Source of the DNA: Opitutaceae bacterium
Lineage (GTDB): Bacteria; Verrucomicrobiota; Verrucomicrobiia; Opitutales; Opitutaceae
Direction of reading: 5' to 3'
DNA: 64,000 bases
Assembly (NCBI GenBank): GCA_030648295.1
Contig: JAUSID010000085.1
Span: forward strand, 24,360-88,359
A program made the position numbers and the translations under genes. The notes under the pieces are model-generated. The model had not been told where the DNA came from. It saw nothing but the letters and a program-made list of their open reading frames with translations, and did not search any database. This document shows, in pieces, positions 53,332 through 60,740 of this stretch (its first letter is position 1; every line of letters starts with the position of its first letter).

Positions 53332-53640
53332 ATGACACGCCGAGATCCATCTTCCTATTCATCCCATCTTCGCCCGGTGACGCGCGAGCAGATTGCCGCC
53401 TTGGCGCATGCCATTTGGCAGGACCGTGGCTGCCCGGAGGGCAGCGATCTCGACATCTGGCTCGAAGCCGAACGCGAGTTGAGGGGCCAGGTGACGCAAC
53501 CGCTCGTAACCGTTCACATACCTGCCGACCCGGCGTCAGCCGGCGATCCCGATGAGGATCCCGCGCTCCGCCCGGACATCGACCGTCAGCTCGACACGAT
53601 GACGCTGCGCCGCGAACAGCGCAGCCCGACGTCGTTGTAG
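53332..53640 (+). CDS. DUF2934 protein
   Basis: 102 residues from ATG 53332; a TTG at 53311 would add seven. VTREQIAALAHAIWQDRG then CPEGSDLDIWLEAERELRG is the DUF2934 domain, a short helical unit of unknown function found in many environmental bacteria and often near stress genes. The C-terminal part is Pro/Asp-rich and probably disordered. It faces the DUF892 gene. Confidence 0.8.
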   Translation: MTRRDPSSYSSHLRPVTREQIAALAHAIWQDRGCPEGSDLDIWLEAERELRGQVTQPLVTVHIPADPASAGDPDEDPALRPDIDRQLDTMTLRREQRSPTSL

Positions 53641-53877
53641 CGAGGCCCGCCGTCCCGAGCAGCCCGTCGGATAGTGCGGTGTCACGGTCGATGTCGACGA
53701 AGCGGGCGGCCATGCCGGTCAACAAGAAGTTCGCCCGCCAATCATGGATGTATCTGCGAAAATGGCGCAGCCATTTTCATTTAGCAGCCTGTCGGTTCCG
53801 CCGGCCTCGCATTCGTTCTCCCAAGAATCGAATTTCCCAAGTCCGACAGGCTGCTACGCCGGTGGAAAAACCAGCGG
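53641..53877. other. Convergent intergenic region with inverted repeat
   Basis: TAGCAGCCTGTCGG at 53782-53795 is matched by CCGACAGGCTGCTA at 53843-53856. It could act as a bidirectional terminator but lacks a clear U-run. The TAGCAGCC end recalls the GTAGCAGC repeat family. Confidence 0.6.
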
Positions 53878-54369
53878 TTACAGTTTTGCGGGCTGCCCTT
53901 GAAGATGCGCCCGGGTTATGTCCGGGATTTGCTCCTCCAGCCATTCCGCCATGGCCGTTTCTTCCTTCAGGATTTCCTCGCACATCGTGGCGATGTCGGT
54001 GAAGCCCGCTTCGTTTGCGGCCACGCGCAACGAGCGGTAGCACGCGATCTCGAAGTGCTCCATGGCATAATCCGCCAGCACGTTCTTGATTGCCCGATCC
54101 TGGAAAACCGCGGTCGAGAGTCCCTCGAGCATGCCCATGAATCCGCCGGCCAAGGTTTTGATTTTCGAGGGCGACTCACCGAGTGTCCCCAGGGCCGACG
54201 CCACCCGCCGGCGGTGCTCGCGCGTTTCCTCGAGGTGCTGCTGCAGCCGCTGCTGCATCTCCGGCACATCGCGTGATTCGGCGATCTGCGCCTGAAGAAT
54301 GATCTCGAGACTTTGCTCGAACGCGTGGGCGTCCTTGAGCCAGGTGATGATTTGTTGGTTTTGATCCAT
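53878..54369 (-). CDS. DUF892/YciE-like ferritin-like protein
   Basis: 163 residues from ATG 54369 (MDQNQQIITWLKDAHAFEQS). It is helical throughout: WLKDAHAFEQSLEIILQ, QQHLEETREHRRRVASAL, YAMEHFEIACYRSLRVAA and ILKEETAMAEWLEEQIPDI. Glu and His residues in HLEETREH, EHFE and EEETA-type positions fit the di-metal site of the DUF892 family. The cytoplasmic protein is linked to stress response in E. coli (YciE/YciF). It is adjacent to the DUF2934 gene in a small stress-type group. Confidence 0.88.
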   Translation of the reverse strand: MDQNQQIITWLKDAHAFEQSLEIILQAQIAESRDVPEMQQRLQQHLEETREHRRRVASALGTLGESPSKIKTLAGGFMGMLEGLSTAVFQDRAIKNVLADYAMEHFEIACYRSLRVAANEAGFTDIATMCEEILKEETAMAEWLEEQIPDITRAHLQGQPAKL

Positions 54370-55065
54370 GATGGTTTCAGGCAGGGAGGGCGGATGACAC
54401 GGCGCCGGCCAACGTGTTTGGCACAAATGTAGCCGGGCCCGCGCTCAAGATAGCGGGCTGCGCTGGATCGGACCAGCGAGGCAATTCCCGGTATCCGCAT
54501 CCGGCGCTGCCCCCTCCGGCCGTCAAAAAGCGCATCGGCGGAGACGACATTCGGAAACGAGAGCGACGGCGGTACGTGTTCGTCCCCCGCCGTGCGGATG
54601 ATGCGGGTGGGAAACGGATTCGGCAGTCGCACCGGCATGTTTTCGCCGGACTGGGGTGCATCACCCGGCGACGATTGCCGGCATTATCCGATGCCGAAAA
54701 CAGGCAGTTCGGCCCGGTAGGCCACGTTGCGACGGGGCACTTCAATCAAACGGTCTCCCTGTTCTCCCGCGCGCAGCGCGGCCTGGGCAGCCCGTGGGGG
54801 GACGGCACGGAAAGCGCCCAGCAAAGTCTCGCGCGATCCCGAATCGGCCCTGCACACCCCGACGGGCTGCCACGGGGTGCCCATGGCCAAGAATCGCAGC
54901 AGTTCCGGCAAAAGGTGCTCAGACAGGAGTGGCATCGGGACCTAGAGTCTGCACACTTCCAGCCATGCCCGGTTGGACTTTCGCGTTTCGAATTGTGTTT
55001 AGCTGCACAACCCGGCGCGCAAACCTGCAACCGCCACTTCATCTGCAACCTCGATCCAAGAATAA
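54370..55065. other. Long intergenic region, no gene recognised
   Basis: 696 bases between the divergent DUF892 and Gfo/Idh/MocA genes. A minus-strand frame at 54684-54935 (83 codons, starting MPLLSEHLLPELLRFLAMG) is the only candidate, but it resembles nothing known and has no supporting start context. No strong repeat was seen. Confidence 0.5.
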
Positions 55066-56382
55066 ATGAACACCCCTCAAAAACCTGATCTCTCCCGCCG
55101 CGACTTTGTGAAACTGTCCGCGGTCACCGCCAGTGGCACGATCCTCGCGGGCCTGGCGGGCAATCGTGTCATGGGCGCCACCGCCGGCTCCGATAAAATT
55201 CGCGTGGGCGTGATTGGCTGCGGCGGTCGCGGCCGCGGTGCGGCGAAGAACTGCCTGGCATCGTCCCCCGGCATCGAAATCGTGGCCTTGGGCGATCTGT
55301 TCCAGGCGCAGGTCGACAACGCCGAGGCCGACATCAAGAAATACACCACGCAGAACAAGCTGACGCAGCCGGCGATTCAGAAATTCTCAGGCTTCGACAA
55401 CTATCAGAAGGTCCTCAGCGCAAATGTCGACATGGTGATCCTCGCTGCGCCGCCGGGATTCCGTCCGACGCACTTCGAGGCGGCCGTGAACGCGGGCAAG
55501 CACATCTTCTGCGAGAAGCCCGTTGCGGTCGATCCGGCCGGCATTCGGCAGTTCATCGCCGCGGCGAAGAAGTCAAAGGAGAAGGGCCTCGCCGTCGTCG
55601 CCGGCACGCAGCGGCGCCACCAGGCGAGTTACCTCGAACTGATGAAGCGTATCCACGGTGGTGACATGGGAGAGCTCGTCGGTGGGCAGTGCTATTGGAA
55701 TGGCCAGGGCATTTGGTTCCGCCAGAAGGACGACCCGAAGACTCCGTGGGTCGCAAAAGTCAGCGAGCTGGAGTGGCAGTGCTGGAACTGGTACCACTGG
55801 GACTGGCTCAGCGGCGACCAGATCGTCGAGCAGCACGTGCACAACCTCGATGCGATGAACTGGGCGTTCGGAGGTCCCCCGGTGAAATTCACCGGCATGG
55901 GCGGTCGTCAGACCCGCGATGACGGCAAGGGCAACATCTGGGATCACTTTGCCGTGGAAATGGAATATGCGAACGGCGCGCGCGTGATGAGCATGTGCCG
56001 GCACACGCCGAAATCCACCCCGCGCGTGGCCGAGCGATTTGTGGGAACGAAAGGCGTGGCGGACTCCACGCAATCGAACCTCGCCGTGATCAAAGGCGCG
56101 AAACCGTTCAGCTACTCCGGACCGACGCCCGACCCATACGTGGTCGAGCACACGGACCTCATCGCGAGCATCCGGAAGAACCAGCCGCTCAACGAGGGTG
56201 AGCAGGTTGCCATGAGCACGCTGACGGCGATCGGTGGACGTATGTCCGCCTATACCGGCCGCGAGATCTCGTGGTCGTGGCTGATGAGCGGCTCGAAGCT
56301 CGACATCTTCCCGAAGCAGCTGAGGGCGGGCGCCGGGATTTTCCCGCCGGTGCCGATGCCGGGCAAATACGAGCTGGTGTAA
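55066..56382 (+). CDS. Tat-exported Gfo/Idh/MocA family oxidoreductase
   Basis: 438 residues. Tat signal DLSRRDFVKLSAVTASGTIL (about residues 6-25). GVIGCGGRGRGAAKNCL is the Rossmann motif; DMVILAAPPGF and IFCEKPVAVDPAG follow. The C-terminal domain has WYHWDWLSGDQIVEQHVHNLDAMNW, a conserved block of this exported subgroup. It ends in a Pro-rich PPVPMPGKYELV. Followed by a good terminator at 56408. Substrate unknown. It stands alone in its transcription unit, unlike the two near sulfatases. Confidence 0.92.
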   Translation: MNTPQKPDLSRRDFVKLSAVTASGTILAGLAGNRVMGATAGSDKIRVGVIGCGGRGRGAAKNCLASSPGIEIVALGDLFQAQVDNAEADIKKYTTQNKLTQPAIQKFSGFDNYQKVLSANVDMVILAAPPGFRPTHFEAAVNAGKHIFCEKPVAVDPAGIRQFIAAAKKSKEKGLAVVAGTQRRHQASYLELMKRIHGGDMGELVGGQCYWNGQGIWFRQKDDPKTPWVAKVSELEWQCWNWYHWDWLSGDQIVEQHVHNLDAMNWAFGGPPVKFTGMGGRQTRDDGKGNIWDHFAVEMEYANGARVMSMCRHTPKSTPRVAERFVGTKGVADSTQSNLAVIKGAKPFSYSGPTPDPYVVEHTDLIASIRKNQPLNEGEQVAMSTLTAIGGRMSAYTGREISWSWLMSGSKLDIFPKQLRAGAGIFPPVPMPGKYELV

Positions 56383-56407
56383 CCAGACCCTGGCGTTGCC
56401 AGATTAG

Positions 56408-56437
56408 AAAAGGCGGGCTTTTCAGCCCGCCTTTTTC
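56408..56437 (+). terminator. Rho-independent terminator after the Gfo/Idh/MocA gene
   Basis: Stem AGGCGGGCT and AGCCCGCCT with a short loop, followed by TTTTT and preceded by A-rich sequence, 25 bases after the stop codon. Confidence 0.85.
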
Positions 56438-56508
56438 ATGCCGGTCGCCCGACGGGTTTGGACTCCCGTAACGGCGAGCGCCGGCGAGCCGAAGAACAGC
56501 GTGCGTGA

Positions 56509-56535
56509 CCTGGGAGCGCGGGCGTCTCGCCCGCA
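56509..56535. repeat. GCGGGCG..CGCCCGC module (copy h)
   Basis: CCTGGGAGCGCGGGCGTC followed by TCGCCCGCA. Confidence 0.85.
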
Positions 56536-56746
56536 TGGATTGAAGTGGCACGGGCATCCTGAGTCCTGCCGAATGGGGAAGCCGCAGCCACTCGGGCTTT
56601 GCGGGCCAGAGGCCCGTCAGCCGCCAGTCTCCGACTGGCGCCGACCATCCGCTCATCACGTGAACGCGAACTCTCCCGAGGACGAACCCCGCGTTACGGA
56701 GCAAAAATCGATGTGGCCGATCGTCTTGGATCGGCGGGGGCGACCC

Positions 56747-56971
56747 TCAAAGTCGCTTGTATTTCTCCGGCGGGATTTTGATTCGGTGACCGGATTCCAA
56801 GTCCGTGAAAATATGCCAGTGCGAGTCGTGCGTGTCGTGCACTGCCACTTCCATCTTGTGGCCCGCCTCGTACGTATACTCTTCGAACGCGTAGCCATGA
56901 TCCTCGGCGAGGATGGCCTCGCCGAGTTCACCGCTGTGTGGTTCAGTGACCTCTATTTTCCAGGTGTCCAT
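56747..56971 (-). CDS. Small hypothetical protein
   Basis: 74 residues from ATG 56971: MDTWKIEVTEPHSGELGEAI, FEEYTYEAGHKMEVAVHD, HWHIFTDLESGHRIKIPPEK. It is acidic and His-rich, with alternating strands suggesting a small beta fold. No signal peptide and no recognised domain. The start is preceded by CCATTAATCCCC. Downstream of an EF-G-like gene's end and on its strand but separated from it by about 100 bases; function unknown. Confidence 0.55.
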   Translation of the reverse strand: MDTWKIEVTEPHSGELGEAILAEDHGYAFEEYTYEAGHKMEVAVHDTHDSHWHIFTDLESGHRIKIPPEKYKRL

Positions 56972-57068
56972 GGGGATTAATGGTTGGGGACAAACGGGCG
57001 GCACGGTGCCGCATGGGTGAGACCAGTGCAACGCGAACGCCGCACCGGCTAAAGTTATTCAAAACTGC

Positions 57069-59165
57069 TCATTTTTCATGGGCATTGTTGTGGCCGTTGC
57101 GCTTCGCCTTGATTTCGTTGAGCAGACGCTGCGCAAACTCCGGCGGTAACTCCGCGTAATGGCTGAATGCCTCCGAGTGCCGGCCACGGCCGCTCGTCAG
57201 CGCGCGCACGTTCGAACTGTAACGGTAAAGTTCCTTTTGCGGCACCTGGGCCTTGATCACCTGGAAGTGGCCGTCGCCTTCGACCCCGAGTATCTGGCCG
57301 CGGCGCGACGACAGGTCTCCCATGATCGCGCCGACATAGTCTTCCGGTACCATCACCGTCACCACGAAGATGGGTTCGAGCAGCACGGGCCTCGCCGCCT
57401 GGAACGCCTCCTTGAACGCGTGGTAGCCGGCGACCTGGAACGCGATGTCCTTCGAGTCGACCGGGTGCATCTTGCCGTCGTAGAATTCCGCCTTCACGTC
57501 GGTCACGCGGAAACCCGCGAGGATGCCTTCCTTGCACGCGGCGCTCACGCCTTTCTCGACCGACGGCACGAACACGCGATCCACGTTGGTACCGACGAGC
57601 GACTGCTTGAATTCGACGCCGCTGTCGCGCGGGCCGGGCTCGACCCGGAGCCAGACTTCCGCGAACTGGCCGGCGCCGCCGGTCTGTTTCTTGTGCCGGT
57701 AACGCGAGTCGCTGCGGCCGCGAATGGTTTCCCGATACGGAACGTTCGGCTCCTCGAGTTCGACGTGCACGCCGAAGCGCCGCGCGAGTCTCTCCCCGAT
57801 GACCTGAAGGTGAATCTCCCCCTGGCCCGACACGATGGTCTGGTGGATCTCATCGTCCACCCGGTAGTGAAACGTGGGATCCTCCTGGTGCAGGGTGCTG
57901 AGCCCGACGGCGAGTTTGTCCTCGTCGCCCTTCGAGCGGAGCTTCAGTGCGCCGTGGATGTTGGGCGCGGGGTAGTCGACCTTCGGCAGCACGACCTGGT
58001 AGCGGGGGCTGCAAAGCGTGTCACCGGTATGGGTTTCGCGCAGCTTGACGACGGCGCCGAGATCGCCCGCGTGCAGCATCGGCACCGGCGCCCGCTCGTG
58101 GCCATTGATCACATAGAGCTGGCCGAGCCGCTCGCTGGCGTTTCGGACCGTGTTGCGCAGCTCTTCACCGCTCTTGATTGTGCCGGAGAAAACGCGGAAG
58201 AGCGACAGCTCGCCGACGCCCGGCTCGTTCATCGTCTTGAATATATAGACCACCGGCTCCGGCTGCGAGAGCGGCACGGAGCCGGGAAGGCCACTGGCGT
58301 CTTTGGCGGGCACCTCCGCGCGGTCGAGCGGGGAGGACCCGTATTTGGCAATGAAGTCCATCAACCGGCTTACCCCCACGTTGGTTTCCGCGGAGATCGC
58401 GAACAGCGGGATGAACACCTGATTCTGGATCGCCTTGTGCAGCCCGGCGCGGAATTCCTCCTCGGCCAGGATGCCCTTCTCGAAAAACTTCTCCATCAGC
58501 GTGTCGTCGGACTCGGCGACATACTCGATCAGCTGGCGGTGGAGATCCTGCACGCGCTCGGCGAGGGCGCCGGGAGGCACTTCGCTGTATTTGCCGGTGC
58601 CGCCCGGGACGTACGTCGTCAGCTCGCTGCGCATCACGTCGAGCACCTGGCTGAAACCCGGGCCCGCGTTCAGCGGGATCGTGATGGGAAACACGTTCTT
58701 GCCGAAATGCGCGCGGCAATTTTCCACCACCTCGTCGAAGTGCGTGTTCACCTTGTCGAGCGCGTTGACGACGATCATCTTCGGCAGCCCGAATTTCGTC
58801 GCGTAATCCCAAGCCGCGTCAGCGCCGACCCCGAGACCGTGGACGGCATTCACGACCATCAGCGCGAAATCGCCGACGCGCAGCGCGCCCAGCCCTTCGC
58901 TGATGAAGTCGGTGTAGCCGGGGCAGTCGAGGATGTTGAACTTCTTTCCCATCCACTCGGTGTTCAACAGCGAGCACTGCACCGAGATCTGGTGCTGCTT
59001 TTCGCTGGCGTGGTAATCCGAGGCGGTTGTTCCAGCGGCGATGCTGCCCATCCGGCCAATCTTGCCGGAGCAGGCGAGCATCGCCTCGGTCAACAGCGTT
59101 TTCCCGGATGAGGCATGGCCGAGTACGGCGAAGCTTCTCAGGTCTGAAGAGGAATATTCTTTCAT
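57069..59165 (-). CDS. Elongation factor G paralogue (EF-G-like)
   Basis: 698 residues from ATG 59165 (MKEYSSSDLRSFAVLGHASS). G1 is GHASSGKT (16-23). Switch I reads QISVQCS, with Ser61 where EF-G has Thr. G3 is DCPGYTDF (80-87), with Tyr84 in place of the catalytic His. G4 is NALD (134-137) instead of NKxD. Domains II-V follow, including the domain IV loop RHKKQTGGAGQF and C-terminal GRGRHSEAFSHYAELPPEF. It is therefore a paralogue and not the main translocase. Paralogues of this type act in stress or in special translation steps. The cytoplasmic protein's gene stands alone. Confidence 0.9.
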   Translation of the reverse strand: MKEYSSSDLRSFAVLGHASSGKTLLTEAMLACSGKIGRMGSIAAGTTASDYHASEKQHQISVQCSLLNTEWMGKKFNILDCPGYTDFISEGLGALRVGDFALMVVNAVHGLGVGADAAWDYATKFGLPKMIVVNALDKVNTHFDEVVENCRAHFGKNVFPITIPLNAGPGFSQVLDVMRSELTTYVPGGTGKYSEVPPGALAERVQDLHRQLIEYVAESDDTLMEKFFEKGILAEEEFRAGLHKAIQNQVFIPLFAISAETNVGVSRLMDFIAKYGSSPLDRAEVPAKDASGLPGSVPLSQPEPVVYIFKTMNEPGVGELSLFRVFSGTIKSGEELRNTVRNASERLGQLYVINGHERAPVPMLHAGDLGAVVKLRETHTGDTLCSPRYQVVLPKVDYPAPNIHGALKLRSKGDEDKLAVGLSTLHQEDPTFHYRVDDEIHQTIVSGQGEIHLQVIGERLARRFGVHVELEEPNVPYRETIRGRSDSRYRHKKQTGGAGQFAEVWLRVEPGPRDSGVEFKQSLVGTNVDRVFVPSVEKGVSAACKEGILAGFRVTDVKAEFYDGKMHPVDSKDIAFQVAGYHAFKEAFQAARPVLLEPIFVVTVMVPEDYVGAIMGDLSSRRGQILGVEGDGHFQVIKAQVPQKELYRYSSNVRALTSGRGRHSEAFSHYAELPPEFAQRLLNEIKAKRNGHNNAHEK

Positions 59166-59334
59166 GAACCGAGGGAGGAATTTGAGTTGGGAACCACGCG
59201 CCACATGGCAGCGTTCGCGCTATTAAGGGGGAACTGGAGCAGGGCGGCTCCGCGTTGATTGCGAGTCTGGCCGCGGATTTTGCTCAAAAATTTTCGAAAG
59301 CCAAGTCGAAGGGTTCGGGATGACGGGAAAATTT

Positions 59335-59480
59335 CAGAAGGGACCAAGGGACTAAGGGACGAAGGGACCGGGAGACCGAGGGAGCAATGACCAATGACGA
59401 ATGACCAGGGACCAATTGCCAATGGCGAATGGCCAATGGCCAAGGACTAGGACTAGGAACTAGGGACGGACCAGGGACCA
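59335..59480. repeat. Imperfect short tandem repeats (GGGACCAA and CCAATGG types)
   Basis: Runs such as GGGACCAAGGGACTAAGGG and CCAATGGCGAATGGCCAATG. The units are 7-10 bases and degenerate. There is no spacer regularity. Confidence 0.75.
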
Positions 59481-59612
59481 CCGGATAAACGCATTTTTCA
59501 GTCTGCGTGTCATGCGGCGTTTCTTTGTCCTCGGCCATGATGTCGGCCATCGCAACTCTCAAGTTCATGCGGGCTAAAAGCAAAATGCGCCGGAGGCGCA
59601 CAAGCCGCCGCG

Positions 59613-59649
59613 GTTTACCCGCCTTTGGCGGCGCCGAAGGCGACCAGGG
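59613..59649. repeat. GTTTACCCGCC..GGCGACCAGGG module (copy 3)
   Basis: Same module as 39337-39373, followed immediately by a half copy ending in GGCGGGTTTTG. Confidence 0.82.
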
Positions 59650-59766
59650 TTTACCCGCCTTCGGCGGGTTTTGCCTAAGCCGGGAAATACTCAAGGGCTC
59701 CACTGGCGGGTGTTACCCACGAACAGGCTGTGTTGTCGGCGCAGAGTGGAGGGTGAAATTTCCCGG

Positions 59767-60489
59767 CTAACGGTGCAGTGTCATGTCGGCGGCGTTGCGC
59801 TGATGCGCCCGCACGAATCCCGCGATGATGTCGACTGAGGTGTCCACCGGAACCTGCGCGGTGTTGATCACCAAATCGTACGCCGTGGCGTCGGCGACAT
59901 CGGCGGCGAACGTCGCGCGGACATAACGTTGTCGCGCGGCATCGCGGCGGGCGTTCTCTATCGCGGCGGAATCAACGTCGAGACCGAGCCAGCGGGCCGT
60001 CCGTTCCGCGCGCCATTTCGCGGGAGCGACCAGCCGCACATGCACCCCGTGATGAATCCCCGAGGTGGCGAAGTTCGCGCCCCGGCCCAGCACGATGGTG
60101 TGGCCCACCTGCGCGAGTTGCCGGACGAGCTGGTTCGTTTTTTCCACCAGCACCCAGAGACTTGGGTGAAGTCCGACGAGTTCGCCCACCGCAGAATCGA
60201 TTTCGGAAATCCGATCCTCCGGCAAAAACCGCGCGAGTTGCACCGGCAGTTCGTTGGTGCGGAGCATCTCCTCGATCAGGTTGGCGCTGTAGACGGTCCA
60301 GGGATGCGCGTCCTCGTCGCGCGGCAGCCGTTCCGCCAGCGAGCGCGCCAGCGTCGTGCCGCCGGCGCCGGATTCGCGGGAGATGGTGACGAATGGGCCG
60401 GCTGGATGCGCCGTGCCGCCGGGACCGGAACGCGTCAGCTGAACCTGAAGGTAGGCCTCCGCCTTCTCAAAAACGGGAAGTGCATGCAT
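59767..60489 (-). CDS. Cytidylate-kinase-like family protein
   Basis: 240 residues from ATG 60489 (MHALPVFEKAEAYLQVQL). FVTISRESGAGGTTLARSLAERL is the P-loop region with the ESGAGG form seen in the cytidylate-kinase-like family. YSANLIEEMLR and VLGRGANFATSGIHHGVHVRLVAP are further conserved blocks. ENARRDAARQRYVRATF fits the lid. It ends in a helix with NTAQVPVDTSVDIIAGFV. Members are probably nucleotide kinases or ATP-binding regulators; true CMP kinase activity is uncertain because the main Cmk is normally encoded elsewhere. Divergent from the dehydrogenase-cytochrome fusion. Confidence 0.83.
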   Translation of the reverse strand: MHALPVFEKAEAYLQVQLTRSGPGGTAHPAGPFVTISRESGAGGTTLARSLAERLPRDEDAHPWTVYSANLIEEMLRTNELPVQLARFLPEDRISEIDSAVGELVGLHPSLWVLVEKTNQLVRQLAQVGHTIVLGRGANFATSGIHHGVHVRLVAPAKWRAERTARWLGLDVDSAAIENARRDAARQRYVRATFAADVADATAYDLVINTAQVPVDTSVDIIAGFVRAHQRNAADMTLHR

Positions 60490-60740
60490 GGGGGAAGGGG
60501 TTTCGCGTGAGGATATTCGTCCGCGCGCCGCCGACAACTCCGACGACGACATCCCCGCCCATAGCAGCGGAACTGCTCACGTGGATTATTCGCCCTGCGG
60601 CGACCCGCAAATTCAGGGCTGACGCCGTGCATTCGTCCGCCTTGAGTTCCCCCGCTTTCCGGCGTCGCGGCGGCGACGCTGCTCCTCCAAACCGCCGGAA
60701 TCATCGTGCCCCTTTTTTCCGTCCGATCCTGACGTTCTCC

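Larger units (their letters stand above)
56383..56746. other. Intergenic region with terminator and shared repeat modules
   Basis: 364 bases. After the terminator come the GCGGGCG module (56509-56535) and segments at 56530-56559 and 56567-56595 that are inverted copies of 39372-39401 and 39187-39215. No gene. Confidence 0.75.
59166..59766. other. Long low-complexity and repeat-bearing intergenic region
   Basis: 601 bases. 59335-59385 has GGGACCAAGGGACTAAGGGA-type short repeats, 59385-59455 has GACCAATGACGAATGACC and CCAATGGCGAATGGCCAATG imperfect repeats, and 59613-59649 is the GTTTACCCGCC module followed by a partial second copy (TTTACCCGCCTTCGGCGGG). No gene. Confidence 0.75.

Noticed and set aside
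54684..54935. Possible 83-residue minus-strand protein
   Set aside because: The frame is open and the composition not absurd, but there is no domain, start signal or neighbour support. It may deserve a homology search.
57159..59111. 650-codon plus-strand frame opposite the EF-G-like gene
   Set aside because: No signal, domain or start context; the opposite strand has all EF-G domains in order.
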